Origin: Euryodendron excelsum
Lineage: Eukaryota; Streptophyta; Magnoliopsida; Ericales; Pentaphylacaceae
Direction: 5' to 3'
Assembly (NCBI GenBank): GCA_033060915.1
Contig: CM065397.1
Span: forward strand, 15,371,001 to 15,435,000
DNA length: 64,000 nt
Positions 13,100-24,149 of this stretch are shown piece by piece. The notes beneath the pieces were generated by a model. That model did not search any database and was not told the origin of the DNA. It saw nothing but the letters and a program-made list of their open reading frames with translations. Position 1 is the stretch's first letter. Each line of letters begins with the position of its first letter. The position numbers and the translations under genes are program-made.

Positions 13100-13770
13100 A
13101 GTGCATGTAGCATACGCTCCATCATCGGGAAGGTTCGTCCAAACTTTGTCTCGATGATTGAGTCAAACGGGAAGGTTTCGGGGGAATCGGTTGCACTCGG
13201 GATGTTCTCCCAAGGCTTCCGATGAACTTTCATGTTTTCAGGAAGTTTGAATTATGTTTGGAAGCATGGGATATAGTCTTGGGAAGTATGCTAAAAAGGT
13301 CATTTTTACGGAGCGTTTGTGATACGCTTCGAGGGTGTTTGAAAGTGGCTGTTTTTGTTTTGTGTGATCGAGGCCTTCGGGAAGCGATCCATTCGATCGG
13401 ACCGTACCGATGGAAAGTACTCTGGAAATACTTTTAGGAATTCCCAGATTTACGCATTTCTCAAGTCATTTGACAGTACGTTTTGATTAGGGAATCAAAG
13501 AAAAAGTCAACCTTGGCGGAGCATCTATGAGACGCTCCAGGGGTTGTCGAAAGTAGCCATGTTTGGGCCATACGATGAAGGGCTTCAGGAAGCGATCTAT
13601 CCGATTGAGCCGTATCGATAGAAAGATCTATGAACGAGCTTTCGAGAATTTTCTGATTTACACATTTGTCAAGTTAGTTGATGGTGCATTATGACTAGGG
13701 AATTGGGAGAAAAGACAATTTAGGCAGAGCGTCTGCGAGACGCTCCTGGCGACTTTTATTGAGTCGTGAG
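13100..13770 (-). repeat. 208-bp tandem repeats in the outer solo LTR
   Basis: The 'gagcgt(c/t)t..gagacgct' motif starts at 13311, 13519 and 13727, and 'gaagcgatc' at 13381 and 13589, all 208 bases apart. The 3' LTR keeps the same arrangement in reverse ('ggagc' motifs at 18228 and 18436), so the array predates the split of these copies. Each unit carries a short inverted repeat, GAGCGTCT/AGACGCTC. Confidence 0.8.
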
Positions 13771-14231
13771 CATTTAATGTTGTAAGGTCCTTCTCAGGTT
13801 AAACAAGGGTGTATGGTGAACCTTTTGCTCGAAATCCCGGGACTGGTGCTGTTTCGGGGCATATTTGGATAGCTAGGGACAAAATGGTTATTTTGGCCAG
13901 GATTGGCTGGAAATGGTTAGGAATGGTTTGGTGTGTTGTGTTAAGCGTGTAAGGTTGTTGAGGGATGATTTTGGGAGAGTCTTTTACCGTTCGGCCGGGT
14001 TTGTGCAGTGTTGAGGTGTTCAGGGGCAAAATGGTCATTTTAACGAAGTGAGTCGGAATAGGACCGGATTTGGGCCAAATGGCATGTGGGGGGCGCCTAA
14101 CAGTTTAATAACATTTTAGAAAGGTGGACTTATTGTTTTGAGGGATTTTGAACTTTCCCAAAACGCACCTAGAGGCGCAAAGTGCGGGTTTGGTCATTTT
14201 TCACCGAGTCGAGCTAGCAGGCGCTAGTGTT

Positions 14232-14560
14232 GACCTAGGTGTTGGTTCCCGAGACCGCCCGGTCTCAGAAAACTACCTATGCGGTGTTGGTCTCTAAGAA
14301 CTCCCGGTTTGAGAGAACTACCTGTAAGGGTGGTGTTGGTTCCTGAGAACGCTTGGTCCCAGAAAGCTACCTGGAAGGGTGGTGTTGGTCTCTGAGAACG
14401 CCCGGTCTTAGAGAACTACCAAATAACGGACATTCTACGTTAGCGGGCTAGTAGGTGCCAGAAGTGAACCATCTAAAATTTGATGAGGTGTTGGTCCCCG
14501 AGATCGCCCGATCCCGGGAAACTACCTGGATGGTGTTGGTTTCCGGGACTACCAGGTTCG
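14232..14560 (-). repeat. 45-49-bp tandem repeats with GAGACCG/CGGTCTC hairpins
   Basis: Units starting 'gtgttggt' occur at 14239, 14284, 14333 and 14382, with a further copy near 14487. The best unit contains GAGACCG-cc-CGGTCTC, a 7-bp inverted repeat with a 2-base spacer. The counterpart in the 3' LTR is at about 17405-17740 in reverse. It lies near the U3 end of the LTR. Confidence 0.75.
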
Positions 14561-14744
14561 GAAAGTTGCCTGAAATAATGGTACTTATGGCTCCAGCGGG
14601 TCCTTGTGGGCCTGAGAAGCGACCAGCTAGTTGGATTGGAGATTGTGAGGCTTATCTTGAACCTACATGTGTTGTGATGTTGAAAATCGAATTCGGTCGG
14701 GCCGGAGATTGCCGAGTGGGCAAAAATGGGGTGCTTACAAACAT

Positions 14745-15240
14745 CTTGCAAACCACGAAGCATGGGGCAATGTTCCATCCCTCCAATCAACCTTAAAACC
14801 TTCTCAAATCATAAAGACTGGGGTAATGTCCCATCCTCAACCTCTCGACCAACTTTGATTAACCTTTTTCAAACCATGAAAACTGAGACAATACCGCACC
14901 CTGTACCTTCCATTCGATTCAAACTGCTCGACCAAATTTAAGACAAATTGGCCAAATGTATATGACATTCCAGACACCTTGAACTCTTCAAAAGAGACCT
15001 CAACTCAAGACACTAGACTTCAGAGAGGCAAAATCCTCCAGAAGACATCTCAACAAAAATTCTGTCATGCCAAGCAAAAGTGCACATCCAGAGATCTCAA
15101 GCAAAGAGGGACAAATGTCCTCTCTTTCAAACTTGAAGACCAAAGAATCGAAAACACGAAGCAAGCTCCCATAACACCCCATGCCCAAAGAAAACGTATA
15201 ATTCTTATCAAATTAAATCCGAATTTTCCAAAATGAAAGC
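14745..15240 (+). other. Right interior of the large element, start of non-coding repeats
   Basis: About 70-bp units ('a(c/t)ca(c/t)(g/a)aag(a/c)(c/a)tgggg..aatgt(c/t)ccatcc') continue the series broken by the outer solo LTR at 5263. Two short overlapping frames of opposite strand exist at 14979-15262 but show no domain and no codon preference; I do not call them. Confidence 0.55.
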
Positions 15241-15699
15241 TCCCATTTTCTCTTAAATTCAAGAATTTTCAAAAAAAAAAAAAATTTCTTTTTTCAATCT
15301 CGAAATCGATTTCTGTCAAATTCAGAAATCAATTCTCAAAATTTCAAAATTACTTTCAAAACTATTTCTACAAAAAGTTTCAAATTTAAAAGATCAAAGC
15401 TCTTGTTTTCTTTTGAAAGTCAAAATCAATCATCACATCCAAAAAATTTCAAAGCTTTCTCAACCAAAAGTTCCAACTTCCAATTTTAACTCAATATCAA
15501 AGAGAAAATTTTTTGCTGTCCTCCAAAAACACCATCAAGTTAAAAAACTTTCAAAAGTTCAAATTTCGAGTCAAAATGAATTTTTTATACATTTTTTCTT
15601 CAAGGGTTCACAAGTTCAGAGGCAAAACAAGTTTTCTAACCCTCATATAAAAACAAAAGTATCCAAATTTCGAGTTCAAATGAATCGCCTTCAAATGGT

Positions 15700-16870
15700 T
15701 CCCACCTTTCTAGGTTCTCAAACTTCAAAAAGTTTGATTTCAAAAATACCTCCTAAGTTTTTCGAAACTTTTTCCTTCAAAAAAAAAAAAAAAAAAAACT
15801 TGATTTCAAAAATACCCCTCTAAGTTTTCTAACTTTTTCCTTTAAAAAGTTTGACTTCAAATCATTTCTCGTGTTTTTCAAAAAACTTTTTCCTTCAAAA
15901 AGTTTAACTTCAAAAACATTTTGGGGTTTCCCAAGCTTTCTCCTTCAAAGCTCCGTTTTCAAAATGTTTCTCGAGTTTCTTGAGCTTTTTCCTTCAAAAA
16001 CTCTGTTTTTCAAAAGAATTCAGGGTTTTCAAGCTTTCGCTTCAAAATGCCTAACTTTAAGAAATTTTTTGGTTTCCCAAGCTTTCTCCTTCAAAAGCTC
16101 TATTTTCAAAACATCTTATTAGGTTTCTCGAGTTTTCTCCATCAAAAGCTTCGTTTTCAAAACTTTTCTCGGGTTTCCTGAGCTTTTTCCTTCAAAAGCT
16201 TCGTTTTTCAAAAAATCGCGGGTTTTCAAGCTTTCGCCTAAAAAAGCCTAACTTTCAAAATTTCTGGTTTTCTAGCTTTCACCTAAAAAAGCCTAGCTTT
16301 CCAAAATTTTAGGTTTCTTGAGCTTTCTTCTTCAAAAGCTCCGTTTTCAAAATATTTCTTGGGTTTCTCAAACTTTTTCCTTCAAAAACTTCGTTTTTTC
16401 AAAAGGATTTCGAGTTTTCAAGCTTTTGCCTCAAAAAGCCTAATTTTTAAAAATTCAGTTTTAAAGCTTTCGCCTTAAAAAACCTAGCTTTTCAGCATTT
16501 TTAGGTTTCTGGAGCTTTTTCCTTCAAAAGCTCCGTTTTCAAAATATTTCTTGGGTTTCTCGAGCTTTTTCCTTCAAAAGCTTCGTTTTCCAAAAATCTT
16601 GGGTTTTCAAGCTTTCGCCACAAAAAGCTTAGCTTTCCAAAATTTTTGGGATTTCTCGAGCTTTCCCCTTCAAAAGCTCCGTTTTCAAAACATCTTCTTG
16701 GGTTTCTTGAGCATTTTTTTTCAAAAGCTCCGTTTTCCAAAAATCTTGGATTTTCAAGCTTTTGCCTCAACAAGCGTACGTTCAAAACAGTTGTTGGGTT
16801 TTCAAAACTTTCTTAATAAAAAGTTTAATTCCAAAATCAAATTCTAGATTTTCAAACATTTTTCCTCAAA
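15700..16870 (+). repeat. Degenerate T/C-rich tandem repeats before the 3' LTR
   Basis: Units of roughly 50-65 bp built on 'gagctttttccttcaaaagctccgttttcaaaa' variants recur about 15 times, alternating two subtypes ('ccttcaaaagct' and 'cctaaaaaagcct'). Frames crossing it on either strand encode only the repeat. Tandem repeats just upstream of the 3' LTR are known from Ogre elements. Confidence 0.7.
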
Positions 16871-17200
16871 AGTTCGTTCCAAGATTTAAAGGTTTTCCAA
16901 ATCCAAATCCATCCATTACAAAAGGCCATTTCAAATAATCAACTTCAATTTCAAAATCATTTAAAAAATCCTTTTCAAAATTCAAAAAACCTTGAATCTC
17001 CCTAAAGGAGTGTCATTCCATTGGTCAGAATGTCGGTTCAGGAAAAACTAATTTCAAAATCAAGTTTTCAAAATTTCAGAATTCAAACAATCTAGTTTTC
17101 AAAACTTAAAATTCTAAATTTCAACTACTACAGTCTCTCCGATTGCCTCGAAGTCAACATGGGATGCTTCCTTATTATTTTTCTGCCTTTGACAAGCAAA

Positions 17201-17220
17201 GACAAAAAAAGAGGGGCAAC
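17201..17220 (+). other. Polypurine tract of the large element
   Basis: The purine-rich run ending 'agaggggcaac' lies immediately before the TGTAAG start of the 3' LTR, the place where plus-strand priming begins. It fixes the orientation of the element as plus. Confidence 0.75.
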
Positions 17221-18966
17221 TGTAAGTACTGCATTTTTGCCCGCTCGGTAATCTCCGGCTCCATCGAATCCAGTTTCAAACATCACAACACATACGAGCC
17301 CAAGATGGGTCTTTCAAACTCAAATCCAGTCAACTAATCGCTTCTCAGACCCACAAGGCCCAATTAAAGCTGTAAAGACCATCATGCCCTTTGGCATTCC
17401 AGCCATCTTTCCGAGATCGGGCAGTCTTGGGAACCAACACCATCCAGGTAGCTTCTTGAGATTGGGCGATCATGGGGACCAACACCTTATCGAATTCCAG
17501 ACTGTTCACTTCTGGCGCCTTCTAGCCCGCCAATGTAGAATGTCCGTCATTTGGTAGTTCTTCCAAACCAGGCATTCTCGGAGACCAACACCACCCTCAC
17601 AAGTAGCTTTCTGAGACTAGGCATTCTTAAAAACCAACAACACCCAATAGGTAGCTCTCTGAGACAAAGCGGTCTCAGGGACCAACACTGCACATGTAGC
17701 TTTCCTAGATCCGGTGGTCTAAGGAACCAACACCTGGGTCAACATCGGTGCCTGCTAGCCCGACTCGATGAAAAAACACTAAACCTACCCTTTGGGCCTC
17801 CAGGCACGTCTTGAGAAAGTTCAAAATCCCTCAAGATGGTAAGTCCACTTTTCCAAAGTGATCCTAAATAGTTAGGCGTACTTAACCAGCCATCTCATCC
17901 AATTTCGACCCCATTCCAGTCAATTTTGGTCAAAATGACCGTTTTACCCCTGAATGCCCTAGCACAGTACAAATTCCACTAAATAGTGAAAAACTCTTCC
18001 AGGATCATTCCTCAACGACCCGACACGCTTAACACAACGCTTCAACTCATTCCTGACCTTTTCAACAAAGCCCGATCAAAATGATCATTTTGCCCCTAGC
18101 GACCCAAACGAGCCCTGAAACTACACCGGTCCTAGAATATTGAAAAGCGGATTCCATCATACACCCATGTTTAACCTGAGGTGAACTTCACAACACTAAA
18201 CACACTCGACTCAATGAAAGTCCCTGTGGAGCGTCTCACAGATGCTCCGCCAAGATTGCCTTTTCTCCCGATTCCCTGATTATAATGCACCATCAAGCTA
18301 CTTCAGAAATGCATACACCAGAGAATTCCCAAAAGCTTATTCATAGGTCTTTCCATCGATATGGCTCGATTAGAGAGATTGCTTCCCAAAGCCCCTCATC
18401 GTATGACTAGAAAACCACCACTTTCGACAATTCCAGGAGCATCTTATAGAAGCTCCACTAAGATTGACTTTTTCTCCAATTCCCTGATTATAATGCACTG
18501 TCAAACGACTTGAGAAATGTGTAAATTATAAAATTTCTAAAAGTATTTCCAAAGCACTTTCTATCGGTACGGTCTGATTGGAGAAATCGCTTCCCAAAGG
18601 CCTCGATCATGTGACACACAAATAGTTACATTTGAACCCCCACGAAGAGTATCACAAACGCTCCGCAAAAATATGATTTCATGCACTTTTTGAGACGATA
18701 TCTCACACTTTTGAACACTGTTCAAGCTTTCTGAAAACTGTTAAGTTCACGAGAAACTTTAAGAGAATACCGTGTATGTAATCGATTTTCCTAAAACCTT
18801 CCCGGTTGGCATAATTATCAAGGCAATGTTTAAATGAACACTCTAGGCGACGAAGCATATGTTACATGTGCCCAGATTTTGATCATATCGATCAAACTTT
18901 GCTTAGCCCTTAAGATTTAGCTAATACAATGGGTGTCATGTGGCATTCTGCCAATGGAACAGTGCC

Positions 18967-18987
18967 GGCGCATGTAGCACATGCGCC
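18967..18987 (+). other. Perfect palindrome upstream of the LTR TATA box
   Basis: GGCGCATGT-agc-ACATGCGCC has 9-bp arms and a 3-base loop. A related, imperfect sequence 'ggcgcatctgctacatgtgcc' follows about 30 bases downstream. Both lie within 80 bases of the TATA box and recur in the outer solo LTR near 12985, which suggests a promoter element or a structured site. Confidence 0.7.
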
Positions 18988-19044
18988 AAGGAAACTTTTG
19001 CCTAGGCGCATCTGCTACATGTGCCAAGTCTCTTAAGAGTTACC

Positions 19045-19052
19045 TATAAATA
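19045..19052 (+). promoter_or_regulatory. LTR TATA box (3' LTR)
   Basis: TATAAATA in the context 'tacctataaatacaggcc', conserved in four copies of the family. RNA would start near 19078, which puts the U3/R border about 1.86 kb into the LTR and leaves a long R-U5 of about 3.1 kb. Confidence 0.7.
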
Positions 19053-22000
19053 CAGGCCTCCCCCTTTGCATATTCCAGAATCAAAAATTGTAACGAAACT
19101 CTACACAAATAGCTCTAGAAATTTGAAACCCTCCTTATATCTCTCCCTCCAAACACTTAGGTTGTATTCCACCTCACTCTAGCCCATACACCCCACCTAC
19201 AAGGCCTTTTATGCCATAGAAGACCCTATTCCAGCCCCTTCCAAGTCCATCCAAGCTCAAATCCAAGCATCTAATGAAGTTTGAGAGTGTTTAAAGGCAA
19301 ACGGTGGTATTTCCTTTTACATTTTTGTCATCTCCCACTCCTCTCTCCTCTCTTCTAGCCTACTAAGGCTATTATCTATTTTAATCCCCATATTCTATCC
19401 TTATTCTTGTATGCTTGAGACAAGAGAGCTCCTAGCTCATGCCTAGAGGAAAGCTAGTGAAAGCCACCGTGTAGGGGGATATCTCACTAGCCTACTTTAA
19501 GATGGTATGGCCTTGGAGCACCTTGATTATGTGGTGTGGCCCCCTAGCCTTGAATGAATTTATGACCCCCTTTTGCATGTGACTATCTTGTTCATGTTTT
19601 GTGTGCTTGGCTTTATTTTCATGTTTATAACCATGTTTTCCAAAGTTTGCACTATCCCCATTTTCATGTCATTTTCAAGCTTCTTATTCCAATGTTCACT
19701 TAAAAGTGGTTCTAAGAGTTGGTCCCTTGAAGTTTAGGATGAGACCATAAGTAATTATGCCTTAGAAAACCTATCCATTAACCCCCTAACTCACATTTTA
19801 TTATCCTTGCATTTCATCTTGCATAAAAATGGTTTCCAAACTTATCAATTTTCAAGGTTTCGATTGTCACAAGTCTAGCCCCATGGAACCCTCTCTTGAG
19901 TAGTCTCCTTTATTATTGGCCATAAGAACCCTAGCTTGTTAGAATGACTCCCTTCTCTTTCTATTTTGTTATAAAAATGATTTTCAAGCTTATCGGTTTC
20001 TAAGGTTTCCATGCTCACAAATCTAGTGGTTGGAATGGCCCCTTAGAACCCTCTCTTGAGTGGTCTCCCTTATCATTGGCCACAAGAATTCTAATTTGTT
20101 AGAATGGTCTCCTCTTCTAAAAATAATTTTCAAGACCTTCTTCTTAAACATGGCTTTCAAAAGTGCATTAAAAATAGATTTTTAAAAGTTATCATTATTA
20201 TGTTGATTTTCAAACTTCCTACTCTTTTCAAGATAAAGGTTATAATGATTCTAAAGAAAACCTTATTCAAAATGGTTTTCAAACATTAACCATATAAAAC
20301 ATACACTTGACTAGAGTCAATTTTCATAAAAATGATCTTCAAAAGGCTTGTTTACAAGAGTCATTTGCTTAACATGATTTATTTTTCAAAACCCCTTTTA
20401 AAAATGCATAATACCCTAGTTCAAAACCACCTTCCAACATTAGGTTAACTTGACCCTAGTTGTCCAACTTATGTTAACCAAATCCTAGGTTAACCTAACC
20501 ATAGTTAGTTAACCCTAGGTCCCCTTAACCCTAGGTTAACCTAACCATAGTTAGTTAACCCAAGATCACCTTAACCCTAGGTCAACCTAACCCAGGTTAG
20601 TTAGTCCTAAGTCACTCCAACCTTAGTCCAACTTAACCTTAGTTGTCCAAACCCTAGGGTAACCTAATCTTAGTTAGTTAACCTTAAGGCACCTTAACCC
20701 TAGGTTAACCTAATTCAAGTTAGTTAACCTTAGGTCATCCTAACCTTAGGACAACTCAACCTAGGTTAGTAAGTTTTAAGGTTCCAATTCAAAGATCCCT
20801 TTTCAAATAATCTTTCAATCCAAAAACTATTTTCGTGACACACTTTCGCAAAAACATCCTACTCTCTTGAAATTTCAAAAATCAACTCCAAAACCTTTTC
20901 AAATATTCTCACGTTCTACCTTCAAAATGTCTCAAAGAGGTTCTCTCAAACTTGTCTCAACTAAAGTGGCTAGACACTTAACAGTTTTCAAAAACCATTT
21001 TAAAAAATGATTTCAAGAACTCACAACCCTAAGGTATCCCTATCTCTTTTATAGTTAGGGATTCCAAGGGAAGGTGATACATTAAGTATAACCTTCAAGG
21101 TTGTCCATATTAGGGTTCCAAAGCCTTAGGTGTTTTAAAAAACCACTTTTAAAAAAAACTTTGAAAACAAGTTTATTAAAACACTTCAAAACCCTACCTT
21201 CAAGGTTTTAAAAACAAGACTTCAAAACATTTTCAAAACTCTCATGAGTTATTTCAAAGCATTTCCAAAACTCCCTCGAGTTGTACCAAAAACATTTCAA
21301 AACACTTCAAAATCCTATTTCAAGAGCGTTTTCAAAAGCCTTCAAGTTCTATTCCAAAAACACTCCAACATCCGACTTCAAATCAAAATCCTTAAGTTAT
21401 TTTTCCAAAGACACGAAGTGTCGTCAAACATTCCAAAGACCTTAATGCGCCTGTTTTCCATCAGGCTCTTGCCCGAATTACGAATGATCTGATTCTCATC
21501 AAATGAGATGCGGAGGCAACCTAAAATGGTGCGGTCATAACTCTTATTTCTTCCCAAGTTTCCTTTCCAAAACTTTCCATCCATTCAAGGTTTTTATTTC
21601 AAATTCCATCAAACTACCATATTATTCAAACATTTTTCTCAAGACTTCCATCATGCATCATTCATTCAAAAAGTGATGACCAAACTCTGTTTTCAAAATT
21701 CTAAAGTGGATATTAAATGAATAATGGTAATCGGTTATTCTAGTGAGTGAACAAAAAGGTGATTAGACATGTCGGTACCGAAAGGGCGGGATAGGGTGAT
21801 GACCTTAGAATATCTTCCCTACACGTAACCAACCCCCGGATCATGGATTTCTGTTTTCGAATGACCAAAATAGAGTTATTTTCAAAAAGGGCTTAAAATT
21901 TTTCAAAGGTTGCCAAACAACCTATTTTCTTGAAAAACCCTCTCTTGAGGAAGTTTTTCAAAACCTTTTTCAAAAATCGTAAGTTTAATCTTCGGATTAT

Positions 22001-22193
22001 ACTTAGTTTTAGGTGCCCTAACTCACCTTAATCAAGTTAGGTGGCGACTCCTATTTTTCTAGAAAGCCCTTAATCAAATCAATTTCAAGTTTAAACTTAG
22101 TCGCACTTGTTCTTCTAATTAGACGAGTTCTAATGACAGAATTCCGTGCTTTTTTTGAGCCGAAAGGACTTGGCCAAAAACCAGGGCGCGACA

Positions 22194-22468
22194 AACGCCA
22201 TTTCGAATGCCTCTTCACCGTTCAACACCACTATTCATTCTTCAAACGCCCTTCGAACACAGTTCAAACGAACTTTAAACGCCTTTCAAACGCCTTTTCC
22301 AATTTAGCGCGAATTTCTCCTTTTTAAGCCAAAATTCCTTAAAACACACATAAAACTAAGTTAGTAATGAATTAGGACTAAAACAGCATAATTAAACCTA
22401 TTCTAAGGCTAACAAATAACTAATTAAGGCAAGTAGATTGCACTTTTAGTGCACAATCATGGATCTTA
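22194..22468 (-). repeat. Remnant of an Athila-like LTR
   Basis: The end 'gattgcacttttagtgcacaatca' and the preceding AT-rich text ('aaaacacacataaaacta...ctaacaaataactaattaa') match in layout the LTR ends at 41308, 41723, 51535 and 57238. The large element apparently inserted into this LTR, so the missing part should lie left of the window. The stretch at 22205-22290 carries repeated 'aaacgcc(t)ttc' words, the counterpart of the variable GC-rich module of the other LTR copies. Confidence 0.5.
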
Positions 22469-23040
22469 TAGATCCACCATTGTTTGAGTAGAAGCAACAA
22501 CCAATTAGTTTGTACAGTTAGTTTAGTCTATTTATTTGTTTTGGTAGCTAGTTTATCTTTAGTTGGAGGGAAGGGAGCTTTCTTCCCCCCCTGTGTTTGT
22601 CTCCCACCCTTTTCTTCCGTTTTTTGCCTCACGGTCGTGGCTGTTATCTAGTTTTTTTTTTTTGGGGGGGGGGGGGGGGGAGCACGTTTGTTTTTTTGTT
22701 AGTTGGTTCATTGTTTTCTGTTATTTATTTTGATTTTGATTTTTGTCTTTGTGACCAGTAGACGTTAAAAAATTAGATAGTGTTATGACTTTTCATATAG
22801 ATAGTCGAGTGATTACATTTGCATGTTGCATCTTTCGGATATTTTCATTTGGTATCAGGGCTGAGATAATTCACAGTGCAAAGATGGTGAGGAGAGTTGA
22901 GCTTCAAGAGGAACTACCTTAACCTCTTACTGGTCACAGTACTTTGGTCAGTAAGAAAAGAGCAAAAAGACTAAATAGGTGTCACCGTTGTACTAGACAC
23001 ACATGTGTGGATAAAAATTGCAAAGAGAGTAACTGACTAA
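22469..23040 (+). other. Possible copia-type LTR end and primer-binding site; homopolymer runs
   Basis: TGGTATCAGGGC at 22850-22861 resembles the initiator-Met tRNA primer site (TGGTATCAGAGC) used by many plant retrotransposons, and 'attttca' just before it could be an LTR end. A short leader with 'aagatggtgaggagagttgagc' follows but no gag frame is kept. A run of 12 T and 17 G is at 22652-22680. Element limits cannot be fixed. Confidence 0.4.
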
Positions 23041-23048
23041 TGTCAAGG

Positions 23049-23141
23049 AATCAGATAGTTTACCTAGATATTATTAAATGACTAGTAAATGTTGAGGCAT
23101 TGCGATGCCTTAGAATCACCAGAACAGTAAACTATCTGATT
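23049..23141. repeat. Perfect 15-bp inverted repeat with central hairpin
   Basis: AATCAGATAGTTTAC at 23049-23063 is repeated in inverted form at 23127-23141. In the middle is a second inverted pair, AGGCAT-tgcg-ATGCCT. The whole could fold as a nested stem-loop. No target duplication or transposon family was recognised. Confidence 0.6.
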
Positions 23142-24100
23142 TTGATGTCAAAAGTATGGCTCGACTTTGTAATGATTATTTTTCTTAGGGTGTGTTATGT
23201 TTTGGTGCCTTATTTGAGTATTTATCTTTATTTGTAAATATGACGAACATTTATTTTGCAGATGTTTTTTATTTTTAAAAAAAATAAAAAATATACATAA
23301 GGCCAAGAAATGTACAATTTGAATGCACTTGAGTGAATTTGAATGCACTTGAGATCTATAAAAGAGATTTGCGTATCTTTTATAATTTTGTATAGTTTCA
23401 TGTGAAATGCAAATTTGAATTTTGGAGATTTGTTGAAACATGTTTTCATTCACCTTAACATAATTTTTGTTTTATCTTTTCTTTTTAATAAAATTACAAG
23501 ATTTTAGCTTAACATATAGAAATAAGCTATTTTATATCAGTTATTATCATATCATGATAAGTTTAGTATTTTTTTACATATTGTACAATCATCCTTACAA
23601 AAGTGGAGATTATTCACCAAGTGAGCTTTAAAGCCAATTAAGTCTTTCGGAGTGTTAACATTTACTCTTGATGAATTTATTTCACATCACTCTTTCAATA
23701 GCTCCATTATACTTGTATTTGACTTAATTGTTTGAATTGCTACAATAATTGAATATGTTAAATTGTTATAACCTTAAGCTGTTGTGCAATTTCAAAAATG
23801 AATTGAGGCCATCTTTCATTTTTTGAGCCATAGATTTCTTTGTTGACATAATTCCCTTGGAATTATCTTTAAGCCTATTTCTTTATCTCTTGTTACATAG
23901 ATCATTGCTAAAGTTTTTTTTCTTAAATATGAAAATACAAGTATCTTCATTTGTGTAGGTTGAATTAAGAAATGAGGTAATTTATTTACAATATGAAAAA
24001 AAAAATATTTAGCAACGAAGGAAAGAAAAAAAAAACCAAAGAAAAAGGGAAAGTACGAAAAAGAAAAAAAAGAATAAGAGGTTGGTGATTGAAAAAAAAA
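23142..24100. other. AT-rich spacer
   Basis: No gene, terminal repeat or known element could be supported. Frames are short and AT-biased. A-rich runs at 23990-24110 look like eroded homopolymers. Confidence 0.4.
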
Positions 24101-24149
24101 AAATCTTATCTAATCAAATGAAATAGAAAAATTGAAGGTATATATTCAT

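Larger units (their letters stand above)
5264..14739 (-). mobile_element. Solo LTR of the same large family (outer), split by a second solo LTR
   Basis: Read on the minus strand it begins TGTAAGCACCCC (at 14739) and ends GGCGCGATA (at 5264), matching the 3' LTR at 17221-22193 apart from one changed end base. It is flanked by the 5-bp duplication AACAT (5259-5263 and 14740-14744). No internal region or second LTR lies between the duplications, so this is a solo LTR left by LTR-LTR recombination. After removing the nested copy and its target duplication it is about 4.6 kb. The internal repeat of the host element ('gaagactgggg...') continues across it, which confirms the insertion. Confidence 0.9.
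1..22193 (+). mobile_element. Large non-autonomous LTR retrotransposon, Ogre/Tat-like (5' end outside window)
   Basis: Positions 1-1189 and 20994-22193 are near-identical direct repeats with scattered substitutions, i.e. the 3' parts of two LTRs. The right LTR begins TGTAAG at 17221 and ends GCGCGACA at 22193; the left one ends GGCGTGACA at 1189. A PBS-like site follows the left LTR and a purine tract precedes the right one, fixing plus orientation. Without nested insertions the interior is about 6.5 kb and consists of repeats with no gag, protease, RT, RNase H or integrase. LTRs near 5 kb and tandem repeats before the 3' LTR fit the Ogre/Tat group of Ty3/gypsy elements; a long-LTR, non-coding design is also what is called a LARD. 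The lineage is inference; the element structure is seen directly. Confidence 0.85.
17221..22193 (+). repeat. 3' LTR of the large element (4973 bp)
   Basis: It begins TGTAAG and ends GCGACA. In order it holds: the hairpin-bearing 45-49-bp repeats (17405-17740), 208-bp repeats (18220-18650), a GC-rich palindrome (18967-18987), a TATA box at 19045, an A/T-rich leader, the TAGGGTTAAC-type array (20440-20770), and a conserved terminal block with 'ttaggtggcgactcc' near 22037. The AACGC that follows at 22194 would be the right target duplication; its partner lies outside the window. Confidence 0.9.

Noticed and set aside
15413..16847. Frames of 80-136 codons on both strands in 15413-16847
   Set aside because: Low-complexity tandem repeats rich in Phe, Ser and Lys, inside a non-coding retrotransposon interior.
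24000..24110. A-rich stretch as a LINE or SINE tail
   Set aside because: There is no recognisable body upstream and no target duplication.
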